Positions 1 through 8,936 of a DNA stretch of 64,000 nt are shown piece after piece; the first letter of the stretch is position 1, and each line of letters begins with the position of its first letter. The translations under genes were made by a program, and so were the position numbers. A model generated the notes under the pieces. That model made no database searches. It was not told the origin of the DNA and worked only from the letters and a program-made list of their open reading frames with translations. The stretch covers positions 1 to 64,000 of the forward strand of contig CALMIR010000112.1 in the NCBI GenBank assembly GCA_937864265.1, given 5' to 3'. The stretch is from an uncultured Saprospirales bacterium (GTDB lineage Bacteria > Bacteroidota > Bacteroidia > Chitinophagales > Saprospiraceae).

Positions 1-39
1 GGGGGTGAGTTAGGCGGCGCAGCCGCCTAACTCACCCCC
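1..39. repeat. Perfect GC-rich hairpin at the window edge
   Basis: Bases 1-18 and 22-39 are exact reverse complements, giving an 18-bp stem closed by a 3-base loop (gca, 19-21). There is no T-run after the right arm (next bases are tcctaaac), so it is not a standard intrinsic terminator. It may belong to a larger element cut off by the window edge, or be the end hairpin of the gene to the left. Certain as a structure; function unknown. Confidence 0.9.
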
Positions 40-169
40 TCCTAAACTTTTACCTATTTTGTTATTAAAGCCTATAACCCAGATTGGAAAACAAAGGTAC
101 TAACAAAACGGATAATATTTGGAACGGCCATAAAATCCCTGGTGGACGACATTTGTACAGGATACTCAA

Positions 170-208
170 TAAAAATTGCGCAGTGCACGAACTATGGCAC
201 TGCGCAAT
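170..208 (-). terminator. Intrinsic terminator of the peroxidase gene
   Basis: On the minus strand, about 30 bases past the peroxidase stop codon, a perfect 12-bp stem (208-197 pairing with 186-175, loop of 10) is followed directly by a T-rich tract (complement of the A-run at 170-174). This is the classic Rho-independent layout and marks the end of the peroxidase transcript. Confidence 0.8.
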
Positions 209-236
209 TAAAGTAAGAGGTTTTAACTATTTAGAT

Positions 237-3134
237 TTAGTGCAACAAGTTCATTTTGCGAACCTGTTTGCCGTTTGCTGTTTCTACACTGTAATAATAC
301 AGCCCGTTTGCGCCAAGTGAAGCTGCAGGAATAACCCACTCGTTATATCCTTTCGCAAAAAGGCCTTCTCGCTGTAAAATCACCCGGCCTAAGGCATCAG
401 TCACCTGCCATTTGGCCCAAGTTTCCGACGCCATCACAAAAGAAAGCGTCGTTTGCTCAGAGAAAGGGTTCGGACGATTCTGGAAAAGCGTTACATCCGC
501 GGTAGGTTGATCTGTTGCTGCTTCTATAAAAAACAAGCCTAGGTTTCTTGTATCCAACCGGGCATCGTACAGTTCTGAGCGTGTTTTTCTATGGTTCATT
601 TGCAACATCGCGCTCAATCGCCCAGGCTGAAGCGCCTGGAAATTCAGGTAAAACAACGCATCTTCACTGCTGAATAAAATGGCCTCTGATGCATGCCAGC
701 TACTGGTGATCAGCCCTTCCGCTGTAAAAACACCAAAGTTATCCGAGCTTATATCCTGGAGCATTCCAGGTTCAATGCCTTGGAACGCCAAGCCATTGAC
801 ATCATACACCAAGCTAAACTGAAATCCGCGCACCATTTCCAATTGAGCAGCTGTGATGCCCAAGCGATAGGATGCGCCCGGAACCAGCTCGACGTCTTCC
901 AACTGAAAAGCAAATACCTGGCGGTTTTCCACAACATCGGATTGGCTGGCGGTAGGATCAACATCGTTGTTGACATCTCCTACTTTTATACCTACAAAGC
1001 TCAGCGCCATATCTTGAGAGAGCACATCCGCTATGCTGATGGCTTCGGGGAAGTTTTCCGCTAAGGGATTACCACTGCTAAATTCATAATCGGCCAAAAC
1101 AAAGCGCCAAGAGGTATTGCCTTCAAATTCGTCACTGATGCCCAAAATCGCTTTGCGCAATACGATTTGATCCAGCGCAGAAATGGCGCCGCTTCTGTTG
1201 GCATCGGCTGCGATCCATTTATACGGACTATCGAGCGTGGCAACGCCCAGTATGTGCTGTTGAATCAAAAGCAAATCTGCCGTAGAAACCCCATTTGTTA
1301 CATCATCGTTGCGGTTGACGCTTACTTCCTGTACATCGCAGGAAGGCAAATCGATGAAATAGAAGCTGCCTTCACTGGAAGATATCAAATCAAAAGGATC
1401 GCTGGCAGTTAGTACTTGAACCGTCGCATTCGGAACAGGAACTCCCGTTTCTGTATAAATCAAGCCGTCCACATCAGCTGTCATATTCTGACAAATATCT
1501 GCATGGGGCATGGATTCAAATACCTTATCCTGCATCAGGGTGATGCCTGTGTTGCGCATGATGATATCGTGCATGGAGGTATGGCGAATCTTTGTTTTTT
1601 CCTGATCACTCAATACCGGATCGTTTTCATAAAAAAAGCGGTCGCCATCGCGCAGTGCAGTAAACTGTACCTCCATCACCTTCATCAGCGTTGGCCCCAA
1701 CAGTTTGCCGTTCATCGGCTTTTCTGACAAAAAGCCAACCCAGGGATCAATGCGGTCGATATGCCCTCCATAGACATCCAGCAAAATAGTAAACACGGCT
1801 GCATCAGGATTGAATTGCTGGAATAAAGAATATGGAGTCAGACCAAAAGCCTCGCGCACTGTATTGAAATCAGGCAAGCCTCTTTCTCTGCCCCGGTTAA
1901 TGTTGATGGCAGCCAGATCCAGCCCGCCAGCACCCGGAGGGCCAAAAAGGAAGTTGCGCACATCATCAATTACTTTAGGGTCAAAGCTTTGCTGGGTTTG
2001 TTCTGCCATGCCTTTCAAGAAAACCTCTATACCCGCATCCATGGCTGGAAAAGGGTTGAAAAAAGCATCGCGAAGCGGCAGGTTGCCTTCAGGAACAACG
2101 TTGCCTTCGGCATCCAAACGGCGAAGATTGCCATTGAGCAGGGTATGCCCCAAACGGAAAGCCGCAGCCGTAAACACATTCATCAACTGTGGATTCACAT
2201 CTGACTTATACCCTGTATATTCAGGCAACTCGACCCCCATTGTTGGCAGCCATTCGTTATAAACAATAGACTGGATCATACCGCCAACCAATTTGCGGGC
2301 GTGTTGGTACAATTGCTCGTCCGTCCAATCGGGATGTTCGTTAGCCAGCACATCGCAAAGCCGATTGTGTTCCCGAACAAAAAGGGTGTGAATGGAAAAC
2401 AACAGCGGATTCTCGCCTGCCCTGGGGTCGCCAGCTACCGGGATTTTATCGCTCAGTCCAACAGGATTGTCCATGTGCGGCGCATTTGGATCAATGGGCG
2501 CGTCGAACTCTCCTGTGTAGGTGTTAAATGGCAATAAATTGCCCGCCGACACTTTCAATTTACCGTCTGAAAAAGTACGCAGCCAGTTGGCTCGTGCTTC
2601 ATCTGAACCATATACGCCGGAACCATCAATAAAGGCCGTGATTATATTGGGATGACGGCGAGGATTGGATGGATCAGTACCAGTACTTGGATCAAAAGCG
2701 TTGCGCATCATGGGAATCATCATCGCACCAGTATTCATGGGATCAAACCAGGGGTCGCCTGATGGAACGGCGATCATAGCTGGTTCCGTCGTACCTTCTG
2801 GTGTCAGACCAAAATCGTGGTCGATAAACTGCCCCCATACCCAGCAATAATCACTGAGTACCATCGGGTCGTTGATCAAACCCGATTGGGCAAACAGGCT
2901 ATTGCTGATTTCTCTTGGATTAGGTCGATTGCCTCCCGCAGGAGCATCGATCTGGTTCTCGTACGCAATGGGAGCGAAATGCAACAGATTGGTTCCGGCA
3001 GCACCCCAATCAGGATGCTCCAGATTGTTTTGGGAACCATCATAAGTGCGATAATTTTGAACGTCAAGGTTTTGTGCACCAAGGCTCAGTACCAATGTAA
3101 CGAGTGAGGTTGAAAGTAAAAATCGTCTTTGCAT
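237..3134 (-). CDS. Secreted animal-type heme peroxidase with dockerin-like repeat and T9SS sorting domain
   Basis: 965 residues. A signal peptide (about 1-20) precedes a heme peroxidase domain of the animal peroxidase superfamily (about 25-560). The catalytic set can be placed by comparison with mammalian peroxidases: Q102, D105 and distal H106 in WGQFIDHD, R238 and E241 in GDPRAGE, proximal H330 in FRLGH. D105 and E241 correspond to residues that form heme ester bonds in myeloperoxidase. A carboxypeptidase-regulatory-like fold (about 555-605), a two-unit dockerin-like segment (605-668) and a C-terminal T9SS type A sorting domain (about 885-965, with NRPNPF) follow. The protein is therefore probably exported by T9SS and attached to or released from the cell surface. 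It is a single gene with its own terminator. Substrate unknown; halide or phenolic oxidation is possible by family. Confidence 0.88.
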   Translation of the reverse strand: MQRRFLLSTSLVTLVLSLGAQNLDVQNYRTYDGSQNNLEHPDWGAAGTNLLHFAPIAYENQIDAPAGGNRPNPREISNSLFAQSGLINDPMVLSDYCWVWGQFIDHDFGLTPEGTTEPAMIAVPSGDPWFDPMNTGAMMIPMMRNAFDPSTGTDPSNPRRHPNIITAFIDGSGVYGSDEARANWLRTFSDGKLKVSAGNLLPFNTYTGEFDAPIDPNAPHMDNPVGLSDKIPVAGDPRAGENPLLFSIHTLFVREHNRLCDVLANEHPDWTDEQLYQHARKLVGGMIQSIVYNEWLPTMGVELPEYTGYKSDVNPQLMNVFTAAAFRLGHTLLNGNLRRLDAEGNVVPEGNLPLRDAFFNPFPAMDAGIEVFLKGMAEQTQQSFDPKVIDDVRNFLFGPPGAGGLDLAAININRGRERGLPDFNTVREAFGLTPYSLFQQFNPDAAVFTILLDVYGGHIDRIDPWVGFLSEKPMNGKLLGPTLMKVMEVQFTALRDGDRFFYENDPVLSDQEKTKIRHTSMHDIIMRNTGITLMQDKVFESMPHADICQNMTADVDGLIYTETGVPVPNATVQVLTASDPFDLISSSEGSFYFIDLPSCDVQEVSVNRNDDVTNGVSTADLLLIQQHILGVATLDSPYKWIAADANRSGAISALDQIVLRKAILGISDEFEGNTSWRFVLADYEFSSGNPLAENFPEAISIADVLSQDMALSFVGIKVGDVNNDVDPTASQSDVVENRQVFAFQLEDVELVPGASYRLGITAAQLEMVRGFQFSLVYDVNGLAFQGIEPGMLQDISSDNFGVFTAEGLITSSWHASEAILFSSEDALFYLNFQALQPGRLSAMLQMNHRKTRSELYDARLDTRNLGLFFIEAATDQPTADVTLFQNRPNPFSEQTTLSFVMASETWAKWQVTDALGRVILQREGLFAKGYNEWVIPAASLGANGLYYYSVETANGKQVRKMNLLH

Positions 3135-3838
3135 AAGCAGTCAAATTTAGCTCATGGGTAAATTTCAATGAGATTATGTTTATTACAAATGCCCAGAGAG
3201 TCGATATGGTTCACAACGCCCTGAACAGGACAAATGTACAAAAAAAGCACCGCTTGCGCAGCGCAGGAGGTAGAGGTAGAAACTGGCCTAAGCTAATTTG
3301 TATAGATCAGTCAATCAGTATTAAAATATGACTCAAAACAAACGCTCACAGCTCAGTTGGATGAGAAAAAGCGGGTATAAAATGCCAAGTCTATTTTATA
3401 CCTTATCAAATGTTATAGCCGCGACAAAATTATATAATCTGTCCCATTTTTTTTCTACACATAGTAATTTTTTTCTACTATGATTTTTGTCAGTATCTGA
3501 AAATTCATGCCCCCTAACAAGGTGAAATAGGCCGTCATTTCCTTTCGCTTTTCTTATCGAATGCTTGATCGAAAAAATACTTGCTCTGGTCTAAGCAATA
3601 ATTTTTTTTGATCAGAAAAAGGAACAAAAGTGAAAAAGAAGTGTATTAAAAATAAGGCAGGGAAAAAATTTTACCAAATCCTGATCTTTAATCATTGAAA
3701 AAAATGTTAAAATATACTAAATTGCAGGCCGAACGCAATACTTTCATCGTTTGTTAACGTCAAAGATATAGTTGTTCAAGATGGAGAATGAATTACTTTT
3801 CATTCGAAATCTACACAACAGTCGGGTGATTTCTTGCG
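3135..3838. other. AT-rich intergenic region with hairpins, no convincing gene
   Basis: About 700 bases with no convincing coding sequence on either strand. Visible structure: an imperfect long hairpin at 3566-3614 (tgatc/gatca ends, A- and T-rich stem, eight-base loop); a near-repeat of a T-run followed by ctac around 3446-3481, with a 7-bp inverted repeat catagta/tactatg; and a small stem at 3786-3805 (gaatgaa/ttcattc). It separates divergently oriented genes (peroxidase on minus, outer-membrane protein on plus), so both promoters should lie here, but I could not find a full -33/-7 pair. Confidence 0.5.
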
Positions 3839-3867
3839 GAAAGGGCATATTGCCCTTTCTTTTTTTG
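3839..3867 (+). terminator. Intrinsic terminator-like hairpin upstream of the outer-membrane protein gene
   Basis: A 9-bp stem, gaaagggca (3839-3847) with tgccctttc (3851-3859), 3-base loop, is followed at once by a run of T (3860-3866). It reads on the plus strand, but no annotated plus-strand gene precedes it, so it implies a short transcript starting in the upstream intergenic region (a small RNA) or a leader attenuator for the gene that starts about 100 bases downstream. Confidence 0.65.
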
Positions 3868-3965
3868 CCCCCTATTGTCAATTATTATCACTTCTTGTGC
3901 AGCACTTCAGCGCTCCTTTCTGCGTTTTATGTCCATTATCTGTTTTCTATCAAACTTAGTGCCTA

Positions 3966-6900
3966 TTGCACTTGAAACATACCATTTCCATACCACTCAT
4001 CTGTTTACTTTGCCTGAGCGGCTTGTTCAGGCAGCTCCTGCCTGCTCAAAACCTGAGCAACTTGCGAGATACGGTGCTTACGATAACAGCGGGCAAGCAA
4101 ACCCTAGATGCGCTCAGCATCGTTCCTGCTTCGTTGAGGATAGTGGACATAGAAAGCCAGCTTTTGTTAGACAGTTCTTATTATAGCCTGGATAATGACG
4201 CGGTAATCTGGAAGGCTCCAGCGATGCGTTTACAACAGGTTCGGGCAACTTTTCGCGTGCTGCCTTATAATTTAGGTGAAAGTTACTCCCGTCTGGATAC
4301 AACAAAAGCCCTACCCGCCGAAGAAGGTGTAATTGGTCTTTCTTACAATCCCTACGAGTTGGACAATGAAAGGGTTAGCTTCGGCAAATTGGACTATAAT
4401 GGCAACTTCTCGCGCGGCATTGCCTTTGGTAACAACCAGGATCTGGTACTCAATTCCAGTTTTAACCTTCAAATGGCCGGAGAAATCGGAGAAGGCATTG
4501 AAGTGCTGGCTGCCATTACCGACGAAAACATCCCCATCCAACCCGAAGGCAATACCCAACAGTTGCGCGAATTTGACCGGGTGTTTATCCAACTCAGCAA
4601 AAATAACACCCGCCTTATTGCCGGCGATTACGACCTCAATCGGCCCAACAGCTATTTTATGAACTATTTCAAAAGGCTGCAAGGTGCTACTTTTTCCAAT
4701 CAGGTAAAAATGGGTACAGGAACTTGGTCGAACAGCGGAAGCATAGCTATTTCTAGGGGGCAGTTCGGTCGAAATCAAATTGAAGCGCAGGAAGGCAATC
4801 AGGGCCCTTATAAACTGAGGGGAAGTGAGGGAGAAAGGTTCATCATCATCCTGGCTGGCACTGAAAAAGTTTGGCTGGACGGCGCCTTGCTGACCCGCGG
4901 ACTGGAAGAAGACTACCTCATCGACTACAATAGGGGCGAAGTGAGTTTCACCAACAAGCAACTCATCACCAAAGACAGTAGAATTATTGTAGAATTCGAA
5001 TATTCCGATCAGAACTATGTGCGCTCTTTATACGCCATCAATAGTGGCTATCGCAGCAAAAACTTTGACCTGCACATCAATTTTTACAATCAACAAGACA
5101 GCAAAAACGCTACTGGGGAATTGGGGCTCTCCGACGATCAAAAACGCATCCTGCGCGATGCGGGTGATGACCTGAGCCAGGCCTTAGCGCCCAGCCTCGA
5201 TACCCTTGACGAGTTTGTTCCTTTTCGGGTGGCTTACAAATTGGAGAACCGGATTTTGGGTTGTGCCTCTAATGATACCCTGATACAGGTGCTGGTTTTT
5301 TCGACCAACCCCGACAGTGCCCTCTACACCGCTCGCTTCTCCTTTGTCGGTACAGGCCGGGGTAGCTACATTTTGGACGAAACTCAGGCGGCCAATGAAC
5401 GGGTATATCGCTGGGTAGGACTGGATGGCAACTGTGTGGCCCTGGGCGACTACGAACCTGTAACACCCCTGGAAGCCCCCAAACAGCAGCAACTGCTGAC
5501 GATGGGTACGAGTTATCAATTGGGGCTGCGATCGGCTATCAAGGCAGAAGCAGCCCTGAGTAGAAATGATTTAAACCGCTTTTCTGTATTGGATAGCCAA
5601 GACGACTGGGGCTTGGCCGGGATGGCACAAATTGACCGCCGCTTCGATATGGGGAAGGACAGCTCTTGGATGCTGCAATCGGAACTGGCCTATGAATGGG
5701 TACAAGCAACTTTCAAAGCCATTAACCCCTATCGCAATCCAGAATTCATTCGCGACTGGAGTTTGTCGGATATACAAGGGGTAGGCACGGTGGAAAGTCG
5801 AGAAGAGCAGTTGTTGCGGGCTAATTTTATGCTCAGCAAAAAGAAACTGGGCAGCTTTCATTATGGTTTGAGCGGCTTTTTTCGCGACAGCGTTTATCAG
5901 GGCTTACGTCAGGAATGGCGCTTGGCGGGCAGTTCCATACACTGGCAGGTCAATTTGGAGGGGAGTTTGCTTCAAGCGGATGCTAAAGGTGTGCGCAATC
6001 GTTTTTTCCGGCCAAGGGCTAACGTCGTTCGTATTTTTCCAAAAATGGCAGGCCTTCAGTTAGGCATTTATGGAGAGCAGGAACAAAATAGTCGCTTTGA
6101 AACGGCAATAGATACTTTGCAAAACAGCAGTTTTTATTACAATCGCTATAAAGTTTTTTTAGAAATGCCGGAAACGGAAAAATACCAGGCTGGTGCTTCT
6201 TTTAGTCAACGCTTGGACTATGCGCCGGTGCAGGATGGCTTTCGCCAAAATACGCAGGCCACAGAACTGAACCTGAACGGTAAATGGCTGGTAAAAGGCC
6301 GTCAAAATCGCCTGGATTGGGCGTACAATTTCAACTTCCGGCAATTACGCATCCTCGAATCAGAGCTGAGCACCCAAGAACCAGGGCAAACCTTCCTGGG
6401 GCGCTCGGATGTCAACCTCAACCTGATCAAAGGGGTCATCCAATCCAATACTACCTACGAAATCGGCTCCGGGCAAGAACCTAAGGTCGAATTCACCTAC
6501 GTGCGGGTCAATCCGGGCGAAGGCAACTATGTTTGGCTCGACTCGCTGTACAACCGGGACGGGGTCATACAGGCTAATGAAATGGAAATCGCCCCCTTTC
6601 AAGACCAGGCCGATTACGTCCGCATCACCACGGTAACCGACGACTTTATCCGCACCGACAACATCAATTTCAATCAAAGCCTTCGCCTCAACCCAAAAGC
6701 CATTTGGCACAGCCAGACAGGGGTTTTAAAACTCTTTAGCCGATTTTCGTCCCTCTCTTCCTGGAGCATCAACCGCAAAACCAGGAAATCGGACGAGGTG
6801 CGCCCCTGGAATCCTTTCCAGTTGGACATCGCCGATACCTCCCTTGTGGCCATTACCTCCGGTATCCGGTCGGTGCTTTTTTTCAATCAAGGCAACCCCA

Positions 6901-7499
6901 CTTACGATTTCCAAATTGGCTATTCCGACAACCGCAACAAGTTTGTCCAAACAACCGGCTTTGAAAGCCAGGCACGCACCGAACAATTTGCCAAAACGCG
7001 CTGGAATATTTCGCGCACTTTCAGCATAAATGCTAATTTTAGCACCGGAATACGCATCAACGATTCCGAATTTTTTAACAACAAAGATTATCGCATTGTG
7101 TATCAAGCAGTAGGCCCGGAACTGAGCTTGCTACTGTCCAAAAATTTTCGATCCAGCTTGCGTTACCAATTTCGACAGGACGACAATCAGCAGGAAAGCA
7201 GTGCAGCCTTTGCCCAAAGCCACGATCTCAATGCCAGCATGCGCTACAACCAATCGGCCAAATCTTCGTTTAATCTCCAATTTTCCTATGTGAACATCCA
7301 ATTTGAAGGCGTGGCCGATTCTCCGGTGGGTTTTGCCATACTCAATGGCCTACGCGCAGGTCGCAATTTTTTGTGGAACCTGAGTCTGGATCGACAGCTT
7401 TCGCGCAATATCCAATTGCGCCTAAGCTATGAAGGCCGCAAAACGGGTGAAGCCAAGGTGGTGCATACTGGACGGGCACAGGTGTCGGCAGCGTTTTGA
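3966..7499 (+). CDS. Large secreted protein, predicted outer-membrane beta-barrel, function unknown
   Basis: 1177 residues from a TTG start. An in-frame stop lies at 3957-3959 and no ATG is available before the signal peptide; TTG at 3972 is the alternative. The N-terminus has a hydrophobic segment (about residues 7-26) ending in LPAQ, typical of exported Bacteroidota proteins. The rest is rich in alternating polar/aromatic strands, and the last 400 residues read like beta-barrel strands. A segment near residues 150-220 (GNNQDLVLNSS, then ITDENIPIQPEGNT and FDRVFIQL) looks like a conserved Bacteroidota cell-surface family that I recognise but cannot name. I rejected SprA, which is about twice as long. 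It is transcribed alone; a terminator-like hairpin sits about 100 bases upstream. Confidence 0.75.
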   Translation: MHLKHTISIPLICLLCLSGLFRQLLPAQNLSNLRDTVLTITAGKQTLDALSIVPASLRIVDIESQLLLDSSYYSLDNDAVIWKAPAMRLQQVRATFRVLPYNLGESYSRLDTTKALPAEEGVIGLSYNPYELDNERVSFGKLDYNGNFSRGIAFGNNQDLVLNSSFNLQMAGEIGEGIEVLAAITDENIPIQPEGNTQQLREFDRVFIQLSKNNTRLIAGDYDLNRPNSYFMNYFKRLQGATFSNQVKMGTGTWSNSGSIAISRGQFGRNQIEAQEGNQGPYKLRGSEGERFIIILAGTEKVWLDGALLTRGLEEDYLIDYNRGEVSFTNKQLITKDSRIIVEFEYSDQNYVRSLYAINSGYRSKNFDLHINFYNQQDSKNATGELGLSDDQKRILRDAGDDLSQALAPSLDTLDEFVPFRVAYKLENRILGCASNDTLIQVLVFSTNPDSALYTARFSFVGTGRGSYILDETQAANERVYRWVGLDGNCVALGDYEPVTPLEAPKQQQLLTMGTSYQLGLRSAIKAEAALSRNDLNRFSVLDSQDDWGLAGMAQIDRRFDMGKDSSWMLQSELAYEWVQATFKAINPYRNPEFIRDWSLSDIQGVGTVESREEQLLRANFMLSKKKLGSFHYGLSGFFRDSVYQGLRQEWRLAGSSIHWQVNLEGSLLQADAKGVRNRFFRPRANVVRIFPKMAGLQLGIYGEQEQNSRFETAIDTLQNSSFYYNRYKVFLEMPETEKYQAGASFSQRLDYAPVQDGFRQNTQATELNLNGKWLVKGRQNRLDWAYNFNFRQLRILESELSTQEPGQTFLGRSDVNLNLIKGVIQSNTTYEIGSGQEPKVEFTYVRVNPGEGNYVWLDSLYNRDGVIQANEMEIAPFQDQADYVRITTVTDDFIRTDNINFNQSLRLNPKAIWHSQTGVLKLFSRFSSLSSWSINRKTRKSDEVRPWNPFQLDIADTSLVAITSGIRSVLFFNQGNPTYDFQIGYSDNRNKFVQTTGFESQARTEQFAKTRWNISRTFSINANFSTGIRINDSEFFNNKDYRIVYQAVGPELSLLLSKNFRSSLRYQFRQDDNQQESSAAFAQSHDLNASMRYNQSAKSSFNLQFSYVNIQFEGVADSPVGFAILNGLRAGRNFLWNLSLDRQLSRNIQLRLSYEGRKTGEAKVVHTGRAQVSAAF

Positions 7500-7586
7500 C
7501 ATAGAACTCAAGCCGAGTTGGAGCTAAACTTAGTTTCCCCCCCGACGGGATTCATCCGCCCAAACGGTGGGTTGCCAATAGCGAGG

Positions 7587-7594
7587 TAAATTTG
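7587..7594 (+). promoter_or_regulatory. TAnnTTTG -7 element for the monooxygenase gene
   Basis: TAAATTTG is an exact match to the Bacteroidota -7 consensus TAnnTTTG. It ends 12 bases before the ATG at 7607, leaving a very short A/T-rich leader. No well-spaced -33 TTG was found, so the call is tentative. Confidence 0.4.
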
Positions 7595-7606
7595 AAATTA
7601 AAAATT

Positions 7607-8899
7607 ATGAACCCACGTGTTGCCGTCATCGGTGCTGGCTGCTCTGGTCTAGCGGCCATCAAAAATTTGATACAAGCCGGCATCAATGACATCGTTTGTT
7701 TTGAAAAAAATGACCAAATTGGAGGGAATTGGGTATTCACGGCTGGAGAATCGCACTCCAGTGTATGTGAAACCACCCACATCATTTCTTCCAAAAAAAT
7801 GTCAGAATTTTTGGACTTCCCGATGCCGGAAGATTACCCCGATTATCCGTCCCACCGCCAGGTATTGGCTTATTTTCAAGCCTATGCCCAACGCTTTGAC
7901 CTGGAAAAGTACATTCGCTTCAATACAAGTGTACAACAAGTAACTAAAAGTGAAAATGGGGGATGGGTCATCCACTTGGAAAGTGGCGAGCAGGAACAAT
8001 TCGACTATCTGATGGTTGCCAATGGACACCACTCCGTACCCCGCTGGCCGGATACGTCAGGCCACTTCAGTGGCGAACTGATACATAGCCACCAATACAA
8101 GAGCAGCCAGGCTTTTGCCGGAAAGCGGGTGCTCGTAATGGGTGCTGGCAATTCCGGCTGTGATTGTGCAGTAGAAATCAGCCGGGTAGCCGATTATACG
8201 GCCATCAGCATGCGGCGGCCTTATTATATTGTACCCAAGTTTTTCATGGGCAAGCCTACAGACACTTTTAATGAACACATCGTCCATGTGCCGCCTTTCA
8301 TTTTAAAATATTTGCAGCGCGTTAGCCTGTACCTTCAGGTGGGGCGCTATTCGTATTACGGCTTGGAAACGCCAGACTATCCCATTACCCAATGCCACCC
8401 CATTCTCAATTCGGAATTGCTATATAAAATCCGGCATGGGCGGGTCAATCCGCGAAAGGGAATATCCCGGATAGAGGGGAAACAAGTGTTTTTTGAAGAT
8501 GGCCGCCAGGAGGAATACGATTGTATCGTTGCGGCTACTGGTTATCAGATTGCATTCCCCTTTTTTGATGCTGCGCTCATTGATTTTGAACACGCCGATC
8601 GCATACCGCTTTATCTGCGCATGATCCACCCCACTCATCCTACCCTGTTTTTCATCGGTTTGGTACAACCGCAGGGCTGCATCTGGCCTTTATCGGACTT
8701 GCAGGCCAAATTGGCCGCCAACCATATCGCTGGCCGCTGGTCTTTGCCGGAAAACCTGGATCGCCTGGCTGAACGGGAAGCCAATCAGATTGCGAGGAGT
8801 TTTCTGCATGCCAAGCGCCATTTGCTGGAAGTGCATTACCGACCGTTTTTCAATCAACTGAAGAAGTTGATCCCGAAAAATGCGCCGGAATGGAGCTAA
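7607..8899 (+). CDS. Flavin-containing monooxygenase (FMO / Baeyer-Villiger type)
   Basis: 430 residues from ATG 7607 (an upstream in-frame TTG at 7592 is less likely because the glycine-rich motif would sit too far in). The FAD-binding GAGCSG is at 9-14, the NADPH-binding GAGNSG at 179-184, and the FMO signature FxGxxxHxxxY is complete between them (F154, G156, H160, Y164). ATGY near residue 310 is the usual C-terminal family motif. It should use NADPH and O2 to oxygenate a soft nucleophile (N or S) or a ketone. The substrate cannot be told from sequence. It runs convergent to the amidotransferase gene with only 37 bases between. Confidence 0.87.
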   Translation: MNPRVAVIGAGCSGLAAIKNLIQAGINDIVCFEKNDQIGGNWVFTAGESHSSVCETTHIISSKKMSEFLDFPMPEDYPDYPSHRQVLAYFQAYAQRFDLEKYIRFNTSVQQVTKSENGGWVIHLESGEQEQFDYLMVANGHHSVPRWPDTSGHFSGELIHSHQYKSSQAFAGKRVLVMGAGNSGCDCAVEISRVADYTAISMRRPYYIVPKFFMGKPTDTFNEHIVHVPPFILKYLQRVSLYLQVGRYSYYGLETPDYPITQCHPILNSELLYKIRHGRVNPRKGISRIEGKQVFFEDGRQEEYDCIVAATGYQIAFPFFDAALIDFEHADRIPLYLRMIHPTHPTLFFIGLVQPQGCIWPLSDLQAKLAANHIAGRWSLPENLDRLAEREANQIARSFLHAKRHLLEVHYRPFFNQLKKLIPKNAPEWS

Positions 8900-8936
8900 A
8901 TTGCTTGTTAAAGATTGAAAGGTCTCTGCGTACACC

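Noticed and set aside
84-320. 78-codon plus-strand reading frame
   Set aside because: It overlaps the peroxidase terminator and the antisense of the peroxidase 3' end, and its protein shows no recognisable pattern.
3142-3149. TAAATTTG as promoter of the peroxidase gene (minus strand)
   Set aside because: It matches the -7 consensus, but lies only 7 bases before the start codon and lacks a well-spaced -33 box. It would require an almost leaderless transcript.
3347-3376. tRNA-like D-arm (cagctcagttggatgaga)
   Set aside because: Resembles the D-stem/loop of a tRNA, but there is no acceptor stem, anticodon arm or T-arm with GTTCGA around it. Probably chance, or at most a tRNA remnant.
3781-3975. 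Small plus-strand reading frame starting MENELLFIRN
   Set aside because: It runs through the terminator hairpin at 3839-3867 and then into low-complexity hydrophobic sequence. More likely part of a non-coding RNA or leader than a protein.
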